Part shown: positions 1 to 7,867 of the stretch, in pieces | Layout: every line of letters starts with the position of its first letter | How positions within the stretch are numbered: position 1 is the stretch's first letter | Source: Jidongwangia harbinensis | Lineage (GTDB): Bacteria; Actinomycetota; Actinomycetes; Mycobacteriales; Micromonosporaceae | Assembly (NCBI RefSeq): GCF_020216025.1 | Contig: NZ_JAIWNC010000059.1 | Span: 1 to 36,274, forward strand | Direction of reading: 5' to 3' | DNA: 36,274 nucleotides | Notes under the pieces: model-generated | Database searches by the model: none | Seen by the model: only the letters and a program-made list of their open reading frames with translations | What the model was told of the DNA's origin: nothing | Position numbers and translations under genes: made by a program

Positions 1-678
1 TTCGTGATGGACAATCCGCATATCGCGAATCTGGGGCCGCGGTCGGCGAGTGTGGCGGCGTTGGGTGGTGCGGAGGTGTACCGGGCGTTGGGTGCAGGTG
101 CGAACATCACGTATCACTCCGATGTGTCGGACGGGACGCATTGCGCGAGCCGGGCGGAGTGGCGGCCGTTGTTGCAGCAGCACCTTCAGAAGTATCTGTT
201 GCGCAGCGGGAACGCGGCCGGGACGATCCGGATGCACAGCAAGGCCACCGGGAACCTGGCGAGCTGGCGGGACTGGCAGACCCCGACGCTGACCACCAGC
301 AACCCGCCGAGCGACCCGCCCACCAGCAACCCACCGAGCAACCCGCCGACCAGCAACCCGCCGAGTGAGCCGCCGGCCAGCACGCCGCCGAGCAACCCGC
401 CCGGCAACGGCAGCTGCACGACCAGCTACACGGCGGGCACCCAGTGGAACGACCGGTTCAACCTGACCGTGAACGTGTCCGGCAGCAGCAACTGGATCGT
501 CACCGCGACGGCCCAGTCGCCGCAGACCTTCCAGAACAGCTGGAACGCGGCCACCACGCTCACCGACAACAACACGGTGCTGACCGCGCGGCCGAACGGC
601 AACGGCAACTCGTTCGGCTTCACCGTCCTGCACAACGGCAACCGGAACTGGCCGGCGATCACCTGCCGGGTCGCCTGA
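1..678 (+). CDS. Glucuronoyl esterase (CE15) C-terminal part with CBM2, 5'-truncated by window edge
   Basis: The frame is open from base 1, so the gene begins upstream; 225 residues are visible. Residues 1-66 match the end of CE15 4-O-methyl-glucuronoyl methylesterases: DNPHIANLGPRS near the start, then DGTHCA, whose His is the expected catalytic His of the Ser/His/acid triad. The Ser lies outside the window. A linker of NPPS/NPPT units spans about residues 100-135. A compact C-terminal domain of about 88 residues, bounded by Cys in GSCTTSY and AITCRVA and carrying spaced Trp, is a short CBM2-type cellulose/xylan-binding module. CE15 enzymes cut the ester between lignin alcohols and glucuronoxylan, so the protein should be secreted and work with the xylanase at 26548. 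A strong palindrome follows the stop. The CE15 call rests on the C-terminal third only. Confidence 0.82.
   Translation, partial: FVMDNPHIANLGPRSASVAALGGAEVYRALGAGANITYHSDVSDGTHCASRAEWRPLLQQHLQKYLLRSGNAAGTIRMHSKATGNLASWRDWQTPTLTTSNPPSDPPTSNPPSNPPTSNPPSEPPASTPPSNPPGNGSCTTSYTAGTQWNDRFNLTVNVSGSSNWIVTATAQSPQTFQNSWNAATTLTDNNTVLTARPNGNGNSFGFTVLHNGNRNWPAITCRVA
298..405 (+). repeat. Low-complexity Pro/Ser/Thr linker repeat in the CE15 gene
   Basis: Tandem degenerate 12-15 nt units based on agcaacccgccg encode SNPPS/TNPPS blocks. This is a flexible, probably glycosylated linker between catalytic domain and CBM2, and such DNA is prone to slippage. The same SNPP unit occurs in the CBM2 gene at 12821-12871, so the two secreted proteins share linker style. 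Confidence 0.85.
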
Positions 679-693
679 CCCCGGCACGGTCCG

Positions 694-723
694 CGGGCGG
701 GGCGACGATCGTCGCCCCGCCCG
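694..723. terminator. Perfect 30-bp palindrome after the CE15 gene
   Basis: Fifteen-bp arms meet at 708/709 (core gacgatcgtc, outer cgggcgggg / ccccgcccg) with no unpaired centre. It starts 16 nt after the CE15 stop and ends 22 nt before selO. There is no T tract, as is common for GC-rich actinobacterial hairpin terminators. It could also be an operator, but the length and GC content favour termination. Confidence 0.65.
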
Positions 724-733
724 TCCGCCGCCG

Positions 734-739
734 TACCCT
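734..739 (+). promoter_or_regulatory. -10 box (TACCCT) predicting a leaderless selO mRNA
   Basis: TACCCT fits TANNNT and ends 6 nt before the GTG at 746, so transcription would start at or next to the start codon. No Shine-Dalgarno sequence precedes the GTG, which agrees with leaderless translation. No clear -35 is seen because the terminator palindrome fills that position. Confidence 0.45.
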
Positions 740-745
740 CGACGG

Positions 746-2200
746 GTGAGCATCGCCGCGCAACCGACCGTCACGCTCGACCACCGCTTCGCCCGCGACC
801 TGCCCGAGATGGCGGTCCCCTGGGCCGCCGAGGAGGCGCCCGACCCGCGGCTGCTCGTGCTCGACGAGCCGCTCGCCGCCGAACTCGGTCTCGACCCGGA
901 GTGGCTGCGGAGCCCGGCCGGGGTGGGCCTGCTGACCGGCACCGCGGTACCGGACGGTGCCGCCCCGGTGGCGCAGGCGTACGCCGGGCACCAGTTCGGC
1001 GGGTTCGTCCCGCGCCTCGGTGACGGCCGGGCACTGCTGCTCGGCGAGCTGACCGCCGCCGACGGCCGGCCCCGCGACCTGCACCTGAAGGGCTCCGGGC
1101 GGACCCCGTTCGCCCGCGGCGGTGACGGCCTGGCCGCGGTCGGCCCGATGCTGCGCGAGTACGTGGTCAGCCGCGCCATGCACGCCCTCGGCATCCCCAC
1201 CACGCGCTCGCTCGCCGTGGTGGCGACCGGGCGCACGGTACGCCGGGAGACCCCGTTGCCCGGCGCCGTCCTGGCCCGGGTGGCCGCGAGCCACCTCCGC
1301 GTCGGCAGCTTCCAGTACGCCCGCGCCACCGGCGACGCCGACCTGCTGCGCCGGCTCGCCGACCACGCCATCGCCCGGCACCATCCCGTGGCGGCCGGCG
1401 CCGGCCGGCCGTACCTCGCGCTGTTCGACGCGGTGGTGACCGCCCAGGCCGCGCTGGTCGCCCGGTGGATGCTGGTCGGGTTCGTGCACGGCGTGATGAA
1501 CACGGACAACATGACGATCTCCGGGGAGACCATCGACTACGGGCCCTGCGCCTTCCTGGAGGCGTACGACCCGGCCACGGTCTACAGCTCGATCGACCAC
1601 GCCGGACGGTACGCGTACGGCAACCAGCCGGCGGTGGCCGAGTGGAACCTGGCCCGGCTCGCCGAGGCCCTCCTGCCGCTGCTGCACGCCGACGAGGAGG
1701 AGGCGGTCGCGCACGCGGTGGCCGCGCTCGGCCGGTTCCGCCCGCAGTACGACGCGGCCTGGTCCGCCGGGATGCGGGCCAAGCTCGGGCTGGCCGACGG
1801 TGCCGAGGTGCCGGCGCTGACCGGCGAACTGCTGGAGTCCCTGCGGGCGCACCACGTCGACCACACCTCGTTCTTCCGGGCCCTCGGTGCCGCCGCCCGC
1901 GGCGCTTCCGAGCCGGTGCGCCGGCTGTTCGCCGACCCCGCGGCCCTGGACGACTGGGTGGCCCGCTGGCGTGCGCTCGGCCCGGACGCCGACGCGATGG
2001 ACCGGGTCAATCCCGTCTACCTGCCCCGCAACCATCTGGTCGAGGAGGCGCTCGGCGCGGCCACCGACGGCGACCTGGGCCCGTTGGAGCGGCTGCTGGA
2101 CGCGGTCACCGCGCCCATCGACGAGCGTCCCGGCCTGGAGCGGTACGCCGCTGCCGCGCCGCCGGACTTCGGCGCCTACCGGACGTTCTGCGGCACCTGA
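746..2200 (+). CDS. selO: SelO/YdiU family protein adenylyltransferase
   Basis: 484 residues, the normal bacterial SelO length. Family blocks are clear: YAGHQFGGFVPRLGDGR (79-95), LKGSGRTPFARGGDG with nucleotide-binding Lys115 (114-128), a REYVVSRAMHALGIPTTR block (137-154), and HGVMNTDNM (249-256) with a candidate catalytic Asp254 and metal-binding Asn255, followed by Asp264 in DYGPC (264-268). SelO is a kinase fold with inverted ATP orientation that transfers AMP to Ser/Thr/Tyr of target proteins and is linked to redox homeostasis. The protein ends FCGT: this Cys is third from the end, where animal SELENOO has selenocysteine. It is soluble, with no signal peptide. The GTG at 746 is preferred because the -10 box lies just before it. 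It converges with the membrane-protein gene, the stops being 3 nt apart. Confidence 0.93.
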   Translation: MSIAAQPTVTLDHRFARDLPEMAVPWAAEEAPDPRLLVLDEPLAAELGLDPEWLRSPAGVGLLTGTAVPDGAAPVAQAYAGHQFGGFVPRLGDGRALLLGELTAADGRPRDLHLKGSGRTPFARGGDGLAAVGPMLREYVVSRAMHALGIPTTRSLAVVATGRTVRRETPLPGAVLARVAASHLRVGSFQYARATGDADLLRRLADHAIARHHPVAAGAGRPYLALFDAVVTAQAALVARWMLVGFVHGVMNTDNMTISGETIDYGPCAFLEAYDPATVYSSIDHAGRYAYGNQPAVAEWNLARLAEALLPLLHADEEEAVAHAVAALGRFRPQYDAAWSAGMRAKLGLADGAEVPALTGELLESLRAHHVDHTSFFRALGAAARGASEPVRRLFADPAALDDWVARWRALGPDADAMDRVNPVYLPRNHLVEEALGAATDGDLGPLERLLDAVTAPIDERPGLERYAAAAPPDFGAYRTFCGT

Positions 2201-2203
2201 GAG

Positions 2204-3205
2204 TCAGCCGAACAGCGCCAGCGCCGCGGCGATCAGTTCCTTGGCGATGGTGAGGACGCCGACGACGAGGCCCACGATCAGGGAGGCGGTCTCCAGCCGG
2301 CCGCGCATCCCGGCGCCGGGCCGAGCCGGAGCCACCGCCGCGGAGGGCGCCGTCACGGAAGACGCGGCGGCGGTAGCGGCCGGTCCCGGTCCCGGTACCG
2401 GTCCCGTTGTCGGCGTTGTCGGCGTTGCCGGTGTTGCCGACGCCGGGTCTGCCGGCGTCGGAGGTGCCGACTCTGCGGGCGGAGCCCCGGACCGTGGCCG
2501 GCCCCGAAACGGCCGCCGGAAGACGGCCGGCCACCGGACGCCCGACCCCACCGCGGCGAGGATCCCGCCCACGGTCGCGCCGACCACCGCCGCGCGGTAC
2601 CCGGTGGGCGCGTAGGTCTGGTAGGAGGCGTAACCGGCGAACGCGGTGGCGGCCGCCCCGGCGACCCCGGTGACCACGGCCGCCCGCCGCCGTCCGGTGG
2701 CGGCCACCCCGGTGGCGAACGCCGCCGCGCCGAGGGCCGTGCCGAACGCCCGCAGCACCGCCTGGTCCTCGCTGCCCAGGTACGGCAGGGCCATGAGCAC
2801 GAGGCAGGTCAGGGCCAGCAGCCCCAGGGCGCCGCTGAGCCCGGCCCGGCCGAAGCCGTACGCCAGCACCAGCACCCCCAGACCGGCCAGCGAGATGACC
2901 AGCGCCGTCACCGACACCGGGGTGGCCCAGTCGTTCGGCAGCCACCACCACACCTGGTGCTGGGTGACGGCCACGGCCAGGCCGGCGGCGAAGAGCAGCC
3001 CACCGGTGATCCGGACCGGTAGGGGTCCGAGGGTGGACGCGGCCAGCAGGACGCCGGCGGCCAGGGCCAGCATCGACAGCACCGCGAGGACCGCGGTGGC
3101 GGTGCCTGCCTCCGCCACCAGGAGCCAGCCGGCCCACAGCCCGGCGGCACCGGCGAGGGCGAGGGCGGACCCGGTCCACACGCGACGGTCCACCACGGCC
3201 CCCAC
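2204..3205 (-). CDS. Hypothetical multi-pass membrane protein with Pro/Thr/Ala-rich linker and C-terminal anchor
   Basis: 333 residues. The first roughly 210 residues are very hydrophobic with about eight predicted membrane spans. A low-complexity stretch rich in Pro, Thr and Ala follows (about 225-290), then a final hydrophobic helix near the C-terminus (about 308-331) with a Lys-Glu inside. No catalytic motif or known family is recognised. A Pro-rich segment between membrane parts suggests a cell-wall-spanning or intracellular tether, but topology is not clear. The gene stands alone, converging with selO (3-nt gap) and divergent from the FN3 gene. The ATG at 3205 is the first in-frame start; a GTG a few codons in is an alternative. 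Real by codon bias; function unknown. Confidence 0.75.
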   Translation of the reverse strand: MGAVVDRRVWTGSALALAGAAGLWAGWLLVAEAGTATAVLAVLSMLALAAGVLLAASTLGPLPVRITGGLLFAAGLAVAVTQHQVWWWLPNDWATPVSVTALVISLAGLGVLVLAYGFGRAGLSGALGLLALTCLVLMALPYLGSEDQAVLRAFGTALGAAAFATGVAATGRRRAAVVTGVAGAAATAFAGYASYQTYAPTGYRAAVVGATVGGILAAVGSGVRWPAVFRRPFRGRPRSGAPPAESAPPTPADPASATPATPTTPTTGPVPGPGPAATAAASSVTAPSAAVAPARPGAGMRGRLETASLIVGLVVGVLTIAKELIAAALALFG

Positions 3206-3226
3206 CCCGATTCACCGGACGGCTGA

Positions 3227-3255
3227 TTGACAGCGCGCCACCGCGCCGATTCGAT
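3227..3255 (+). promoter_or_regulatory. Candidate promoter for the FN3 gene (TTGACA, 17 bp, TTCGAT)
   Basis: A consensus -35 TTGACA at 3227-3232 is followed after 17 bp by TTCGAT at 3250-3255. The start codon is 28 nt further on. The -35 is perfect and the -10 weak, so an activator or alternative -10 is possible. It lies between two divergent genes. Confidence 0.4.
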
Positions 3256-3282
3256 GAGCCTATCGACTCCTGTGAATAAGGG

Positions 3283-4734
3283 ATGCCCGTGAGTTCACTC
3301 GCCGCCACGCTCGCCGCCGTCCTCCTCGCCGCGTCCCCCGCTCCGGCCGGCGGCACCGGTCCCGCCACGCCCACCGAGCCCTGGGCCAGCACCTTCGGCA
3401 CCGGCATATCGCTGAGCTGGGAACAGCCGCGCAGCGGTGCCCGGGCCACCTCCTTCCGGGTGTACGAGGACGACGCGGTGGTGGCCCGGGTCAGCACCAC
3501 CGCGGCGTACCTCGAGGTGCCGTTCGGGTCGTCGCACACCTACACCGTCGCGGCCGTCGACCAGCGCGGCCGGGAGTCGGCGCGGACCGCCCCGGTGACC
3601 GGGCAGTCCCGGCTGTCCGGCGTCAACCCGGAGTGCCTGCCCGCGCCCGGTGTGCCGGTCACGGTCACCGCGGTCACCGCGTCGGCGGTCTCCGTCTCAT
3701 GGACCCGGCATCCGCTGGGCGGCGAGCTGGAGCTGCGGGTCGACGGTGCCAGCCTCGGCTGGACCTCGCTGACCAGCGCCCGGATCGGCGGGCTGGCCCC
3801 GGGCACGGCGCACCAGGTCACCCTCTACCGGGAGAACCGGTGTCATGTCGGCGGCGGCGAGAACGAGCCGGTCGGCACGGTCACCGCCACCACCGCGGCG
3901 GGCGGCGCGGCCCGGCCGGCGGCTCCGGCCGATCTCACCGTGACCGGCCGGACCGACTCCACGGTCGGGCTGTCCTGGACCGCGCCGCCCGGACCGGCGC
4001 CGGCCCGGTACGCGGTGTACGACGGCGCCACCCCGGTGGCCGTCACCACCGGCACGTCGGTCACCGTGGACCGGCTGTACCACGCCACCTGGCACCGGTT
4101 CACGGTCGCCGCGCTGGACGCCGCCGGGAACGAGTCGGCGCACAGCCCGGCCGCCGCGACGGCCACCGCGACCTGCCTGGCCGCGCCGCCGTCGCCGGAG
4201 GCCGTGAGCGCCGTCGCGGTGTCCCCGTCGTCGGTGCGGCTCTCCTGGATGTTCGAGGCCGCCGCCACCTCGTACACCGTCTTCGACGGCGCGGCGCCGG
4301 TGGCCACCACCCGGTATCCGGAGGCGATCCTGACCGGGCTGGCCTCGGCGTCGCGGCACGCCTACCGGGTCGTGGCGACGCTGCCGCAGGAGTGCGGCGA
4401 GAGCCCGCGCAGCCGGCGCGTCGAGGTGAGCACCCCGGCCGGTCCGGCGGCGCGACCGGCGGCACCCGCCTCCCTCACCGTCACCGGCAACGCTCCCGGG
4501 CCGTCCGCGGCGCAGGTGACGCTGTCCTGGCCGCCCGCGTCCGGTGCGACCGCCGGCTACCGGGTGTACGAGGGCACCCGGGTGGCCGGCGAGACCACCG
4601 GCACCACCCTGAGCCTCACGCTGGCCCCGGCCACCACGCACGAGTACCTGGTCGTCGCCGTGTCCGCGGCCGGCCCGGAGTCGGCGCCCAGCCCCCGGGT
4701 GACGGTCCACGCCACGTTCCTGCCGCCCCCGTGA
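3283..4734 (+). CDS. Secreted protein made of five fibronectin type III domains
   Basis: 483 residues. A hydrophobic N-terminus (1-23, SLAATLAAVLLAASPAPAGG) looks like a signal peptide but has no basic residue before the core. Five FN3-like repeats follow at about 30-107, 118-203, 214-297, 300-383 and 390-478. Each has the (V/L)(S/T)LSW strand, a YxV(Y/F)(D/E) strand, and the Y/FxVxAxxxxGxxSaxS ending. No enzyme domain or sortase signal is seen, so this may be an extracellular adhesion or spacer protein. Domains 2 and 4 carry extra Cys (PECLPAP, NRCHVG, ATCLAAP, PQECGES) that could form disulfides. A stop lies 6 nt before the ATG, so the start cannot be further upstream; GTG at 3289 is the alternative. 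It converges with the ABC permease. Confidence 0.8.
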   Translation: MPVSSLAATLAAVLLAASPAPAGGTGPATPTEPWASTFGTGISLSWEQPRSGARATSFRVYEDDAVVARVSTTAAYLEVPFGSSHTYTVAAVDQRGRESARTAPVTGQSRLSGVNPECLPAPGVPVTVTAVTASAVSVSWTRHPLGGELELRVDGASLGWTSLTSARIGGLAPGTAHQVTLYRENRCHVGGGENEPVGTVTATTAAGGAARPAAPADLTVTGRTDSTVGLSWTAPPGPAPARYAVYDGATPVAVTTGTSVTVDRLYHATWHRFTVAALDAAGNESAHSPAAATATATCLAAPPSPEAVSAVAVSPSSVRLSWMFEAAATSYTVFDGAAPVATTRYPEAILTGLASASRHAYRVVATLPQECGESPRSRRVEVSTPAGPAARPAAPASLTVTGNAPGPSAAQVTLSWPPASGATAGYRVYEGTRVAGETTGTTLSLTLAPATTHEYLVVAVSAAGPESAPSPRVTVHATFLPPP

Positions 4735-4750
4735 CCCGTCCGCGACACCG

Positions 4751-4769
4751 GCGGCCGGGCCGGGGCCGC
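4751..4769. terminator. Weak hairpin between convergent FN3 and ABC permease genes
   Basis: GCGGCC (4751-4756) and GGCCGC (4764-4769) can pair around a 7-nt loop in the 49-nt gap between two convergent stops. GC-rich with no T tract; a plausible bidirectional terminator, but short. Confidence 0.35.
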
Positions 4770-4783
4770 ACGGGACCACGAAC

Positions 4784-5434
4784 CTAGGCGTCGCGGCAGT
4801 GGAACGTCACCGCCGCGACGCCGACCGCCGCCAGCGTCCACACCACCGTGGCGGCGGTGCCGCGGGCCGGGTCGAGCGCCGCGGTGTCCGGCAGGTAGGC
4901 GTCGTAGGCGGTGCGGGCACTCAGTAGCGGGCCGGCCACGAGGTGGCATCCGAGCACCGCACCGGCCGCCGGTACCGGCCGCCGGACGAGCGTTGCCGCG
5001 GCGGAGGACAGCAGCGTGGTGAGCGTCAGGTAGGCGGTGGCGGCCGCGGCGGTGCCGAGCACGTCGGCCGGCGCTGCGCCGGACACCGCCACGCTCACCG
5101 CCACCGCGACGGCCGCGACCGGGACCGCGGCGACGGCCAGCGCCAGCGTCTTCGCGCCCTGCAACGCGAACCGCCGGGGCACCGCGGTCAGCGCCGTGCA
5201 GATCTGCCCACCCTGGTACTCCGAGGCGGACGCCAGCGCGCCGAGGATCACGAAGCCGGCCTGGGTCCAGCCGAGCGGCGTCCGCACCAGGTCGGCGCCG
5301 GCCGGCCCGTCCGGCCGGGCGGCGGCCCCGGACGCGAACGCCAGCAGCGCGGTCGCGGCCCAGGTGGCCAGCGCGGTCAGGCGCAGGGCGGGCAGCGTGC
5401 CCAGCTTGATCAGCTCGGCGCGGAGCGCGGTCAC
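4784..5434 (-). CDS. ABC transporter permease (second of two)
   Basis: 216 residues from GTG at 5434. Opens TALRAELIKLGTLPALRLTAL, the cytoplasmic Ala/Arg/Leu helix typical of ABC-2-type export permeases (ABC2_membrane class), followed by about six hydrophobic spans. The segment SASEYQGGQICTALTAVPRRFALQGAKTLAL matches the SSEYR...T.....PRR......K loop conserved in this class. The start is set by GTGA: its GTG overlaps the stop of the upstream permease by 4 nt, so the two are translationally coupled. With the paralogous permease and the ATPase it forms a heteromeric exporter. Substrate unknown; drug, peptide antibiotic or lipid are the usual options. Confidence 0.82.
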   Translation of the reverse strand: MTALRAELIKLGTLPALRLTALATWAATALLAFASGAAARPDGPAGADLVRTPLGWTQAGFVILGALASASEYQGGQICTALTAVPRRFALQGAKTLALAVAAVPVAAVAVAVSVAVSGAAPADVLGTAAAATAYLTLTTLLSSAAATLVRRPVPAAGAVLGCHLVAGPLLSARTAYDAYLPDTAALDPARGTAATVVWTLAAVGVAAVTFHCRDA

Positions 5435-6180
5435 GGGTCCCGCCGGTGGAACAGCGCGGCACCCACCGACAGCAGTGCGGCCACCCAGGCGGCCAGCACC
5501 AGGCCGGCGGTGAGCGGCGACAACCGCACGGGTACGTCGAGGCCGCGCACGAACATCTGCGCCCCGGCGATGTCCGGCAGGTAGACGGCCAGGTCGGTCA
5601 CCTTGGTCAGCAGGTAGGAGACCGAGACGACGGACGAGTTCAGCACGAACACCACCAGCGGGACGATGCCGTTGCGGGCGATCAGCGTGACGGCGTACGC
5701 CAGCAGCGCGGTCAGCACCCAGTAGAGGACGGCCGCCAGCACGCGGGCCGCCCCGGGCGGCGGTACGTGGTCGCCGAGCGTGGCGGCGGTGACCGCGATC
5801 GTGGCCGCCGCCGCGGCCGCCGCGAGGACCGCCACCACCAGCGTCAGCGCGGCCGTCTTCGCGGCCAGGAACCGCAGCCGGTGCGGCATCGCGGTCAGGC
5901 TCGCGGTGAGCTGCCGGGCGCCCGGCGCGTCCTCGCCGGTGGACCGGTACTCGCTGCTGACCGCGACCACGCCGAGCACGAGTGGGCCGATGATGCCGAA
6001 CGCCAGGTCCCGGAACCCGAGGTCGGCCAGGTCGGTCGCGGTGCCGTCGGCGATGGTGCGCCGGGTGTACGGCGCGTTGGCCAGCACCACGGCCGGTGCC
6101 ATCACGAGTCCGAGCAGGACGGCGAGCCACGCCGACGGCAGGCCGAGGAGTTTGCGGAGTTCGGCGCGGACCTGGTTCAC
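5431..6180 (-). CDS. ABC transporter permease (first of two)
   Basis: 249 residues from GTG at 6180, overlapping the ATPase stop by 4 nt. Begins VNQVRAELRKLLGLPSAWLAV, then an extracellular loop, then SSEYRSTGEDAPGARQLTASLTAMPHR, the conserved loop of ABC-2 export permeases, and about six membrane spans. It is an ancient paralogue of the next gene: same order of elements, similar ends (HRRDP and HCRDA). Codon use matches the neighbours. It should pair with the other permease and the ATPase to form one exporter in the cell membrane. Confidence 0.85.
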   Translation of the reverse strand: MNQVRAELRKLLGLPSAWLAVLLGLVMAPAVVLANAPYTRRTIADGTATDLADLGFRDLAFGIIGPLVLGVVAVSSEYRSTGEDAPGARQLTASLTAMPHRLRFLAAKTAALTLVVAVLAAAAAAATIAVTAATLGDHVPPPGAARVLAAVLYWVLTALLAYAVTLIARNGIVPLVVFVLNSSVVSVSYLLTKVTDLAVYLPDIAGAQMFVRGLDVPVRLSPLTAGLVLAAWVAALLSVGAALFHRRDP

Positions 6181-6884
6181 CAGGTGCCCCCGGTGCCGGT
6201 CAGCGCGAAGAACGCGTCCTCCAGGCTGGGGTGGTCGCCGGTGACCTCGGCCAGCGTGCCCCGGCCGGCGATCCGCCCGCGGTCGATGACCACCACGTCG
6301 TCGACGGTCTCGGCCAGCTCGCCCATCAGGTGACTGGAGAGCAGCACGGTGCGGCCCCGGCCGGCCTGCTCGCGCAGGAACGCGCGCATCCACCGGATGC
6401 CGGCCGGGTCGAGCCCGTTCACCGGCTCGTCCAGCACCAGCACCTCGGGGTCGCCGAGCAGCGCGGCGGCCAGGCCCAGCCGCCGGCTCATGCCGAGCGA
6501 GAACCGGCCGGCCCGGCGGCCGGCGTCCGCGGTGAGGCCGACCGTCTCCAGCACCTCGCCGACCCGCCGGCGGGGCAGGCCGTTGCTGGCGGCCACCCAC
6601 CGCAGATGGGCCCGGGCGGTCCGGGAGCGGTGGGCGCCGCTGCCGTCGAGCAGGGCGCCGACCGTCGTGAGCGGACGGTGCAGGCGACGGTACGGGCGGC
6701 CGCAGACCAGCGCGGTTCCCGCGTCCGGCCGGTCCAGGCCCAGCAGGATCCGCAGCGTCGAGGTCTTCCCGGCACCGTTCGGGCCGAGGAACCCGGTGAC
6801 CCGTCCGGGGCGGGCCGCGAAGCTCACGTCGTACAGGACGGGCTTGCGGCCCTTGGTCTTGCTCACCCGCTCAATGGTGATCAT
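6177..6884 (-). CDS. ABC transporter ATP-binding protein
   Basis: 235 residues. Walker A GPNGAGKT at 34-41, a degenerate signature SLGMSRR at about 128-134 (usual family form LSxGMxxR), Walker B VLVLDEP followed by NGLDP (D-loop), and H-loop LSSHLM. The family is the BcrA/DrrA type, which drives export of antibiotics, lipids or peptides. First gene of a three-gene operon in which each junction overlaps by 4 nt. Divergent from the kinase/regulator pair, which is the usual arrangement when the pair senses the exporter substrate. ATG at 6884 precedes ITIERVSK, the normal N-terminus. Confidence 0.93.
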   Translation of the reverse strand: MITIERVSKTKGRKPVLYDVSFAARPGRVTGFLGPNGAGKTSTLRILLGLDRPDAGTALVCGRPYRRLHRPLTTVGALLDGSGAHRSRTARAHLRWVAASNGLPRRRVGEVLETVGLTADAGRRAGRFSLGMSRRLGLAAALLGDPEVLVLDEPVNGLDPAGIRWMRAFLREQAGRGRTVLLSSHLMGELAETVDDVVVIDRGRIAGRGTLAEVTGDHPSLEDAFFALTGTGGTW

Positions 6885-6976
6885 CTGGTCCTCCGTCGCG
6901 TCGGTGCCGAGTCAACCGGCGCGCGCCGGCCCGCACATCGGGCCGGGATCGGACCCTGGGCCCGGCCCCCGTCCAC

Positions 6977-6989
6977 GGTCCGTCGGACC
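6977..6989. promoter_or_regulatory. Inverted repeat GGTCC-GTC-GGACC in the kinase/ABC divergent promoter
   Basis: A perfect 5-bp inverted repeat with a 3-bp centre lies where the -35 region of the kinase promoter would be (-10 at 7003) and 93 nt before the ABC operon start. This is a sensible place for the response regulator to bind and control both units. Short arms; the role is inference. Confidence 0.3.
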
Positions 6990-7002
6990 AGGGTCTGAGA
7001 AG

Positions 7003-7008
7003 TACAGT
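7003..7008 (+). promoter_or_regulatory. -10 box (TACAGT) predicting a leaderless kinase mRNA
   Basis: TACAGT fits TANNNT. The GTG at 7016 begins 7 nt after it and the GTG at 7013 only 4 nt after, so the second GTG would be the first codon of a leaderless transcript. No Shine-Dalgarno sequence is present for either start. Confidence 0.5.
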
Positions 7009-7015
7009 CGGCGTG

Positions 7016-7867
7016 GTGAACGTGCTTCCGCGGCCCGCGTTGCGGTCGAGGGTCTGGCCGGCCGTCGCCGTGCTGGCCGCCGTGCTGGCGATCACGCTGT
7101 GCACGACCGGGGCCGAGGGGCCGCTGTCCGTGGTCATGCCGGCGGTGATCGCGGGCACCGCGGTGGCCGCCGCGATCTGGGCGGTGTGGCGGCGGCGCGC
7201 CGACCGTGCCGACTACGAGGCGCGGCTGACCGCGTGGGCGGCCAGCGAGGCGGTGCTGGCCGAGCGGATGCGGATCGCCCGCGACCTGCACGACATCGTC
7301 TCGCACGGCCTCGGCCTGATCACCGTGCGCGCGGCCGCCACCCGGCACCTGGCCAAGCCGCCCGAGATCGAGGCGGCACTCGCCGACATCGAGGAGGCCG
7401 GCCGGCACGCCACCGGCGAACTGCGCCGCATGCTCGCCGTGCTGCGCGCGCCGGACGCGAGCCCGCCGCGGGCACCGGTGGAGGGGCTGGACGCGGTGCC
7501 GGACATCGTCCGCGGCGCGGAGGTGGCCGGGATGCGCACCCTTCTGGAGACGGACGACCTCGGCGCGGTGTCGCGGGGCGTGCAGGTCGCGGTCTGCCAG
7601 ACGGTCCGCGAGGCGCTCAGCAACGCGGCCCGGCACGCCGGGCCGACCCGGGTGCGGGTGCACCTGTACCGCGACGGTCCGGCCGTGGTGGTGACGGTCG
7701 CCGACGGCGGGCCGGTCGACGGGTGGCGGGCCACCCCGGGTGCCGGGCACGGGCTGGCCGGACTGCGTGAGCGGGTCACCAGCCTGGGCGGCACGCTGCT
7801 GGCCGAGCGGGTGGAGGGCGGCTTCCGGGTGACCGCGCGGATTCCGGACGACGGGAGCGCGGCGTGA
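7016..7867 (+). CDS. NarL-type sensor histidine kinase
   Basis: 283 residues from GTG 7016; GTG 7013 would add one residue, and the -10 box position favours 7016. Two membrane helices (about 12-30 and 38-58) with only a short outside loop imply sensing at or within the membrane. HisKA_3 dimerisation domain: the phospho-acceptor His lies in ARDLHDIVSHGLG. The HATPase_c domain has the N-box in REALSNAARHAG, VADGGP as G1 and GAGHGLAGLRERV as G2. Such short two-helix kinases commonly sit beside ABC exporters and control them. The stop overlaps the regulator GTG by 4 nt. Confidence 0.92.
   Translation: MNVLPRPALRSRVWPAVAVLAAVLAITLCTTGAEGPLSVVMPAVIAGTAVAAAIWAVWRRRADRADYEARLTAWAASEAVLAERMRIARDLHDIVSHGLGLITVRAAATRHLAKPPEIEAALADIEEAGRHATGELRRMLAVLRAPDASPPRAPVEGLDAVPDIVRGAEVAGMRTLLETDDLGAVSRGVQVAVCQTVREALSNAARHAGPTRVRVHLYRDGPAVVVTVADGGPVDGWRATPGAGHGLAGLRERVTSLGGTLLAERVEGGFRVTARIPDDGSAA

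Noticed and set aside
298..405. CRISPR-like or satellite repeat
   Set aside because: The short units are in-frame coding repeats of a Pro/Ser/Thr linker, without spacers.
659..2035. Long open frame on the minus strand opposite selO
   Set aside because: Arg/Gly/His/Val-rich, no domain, mirrors the codon bias of selO, which has full family motifs.
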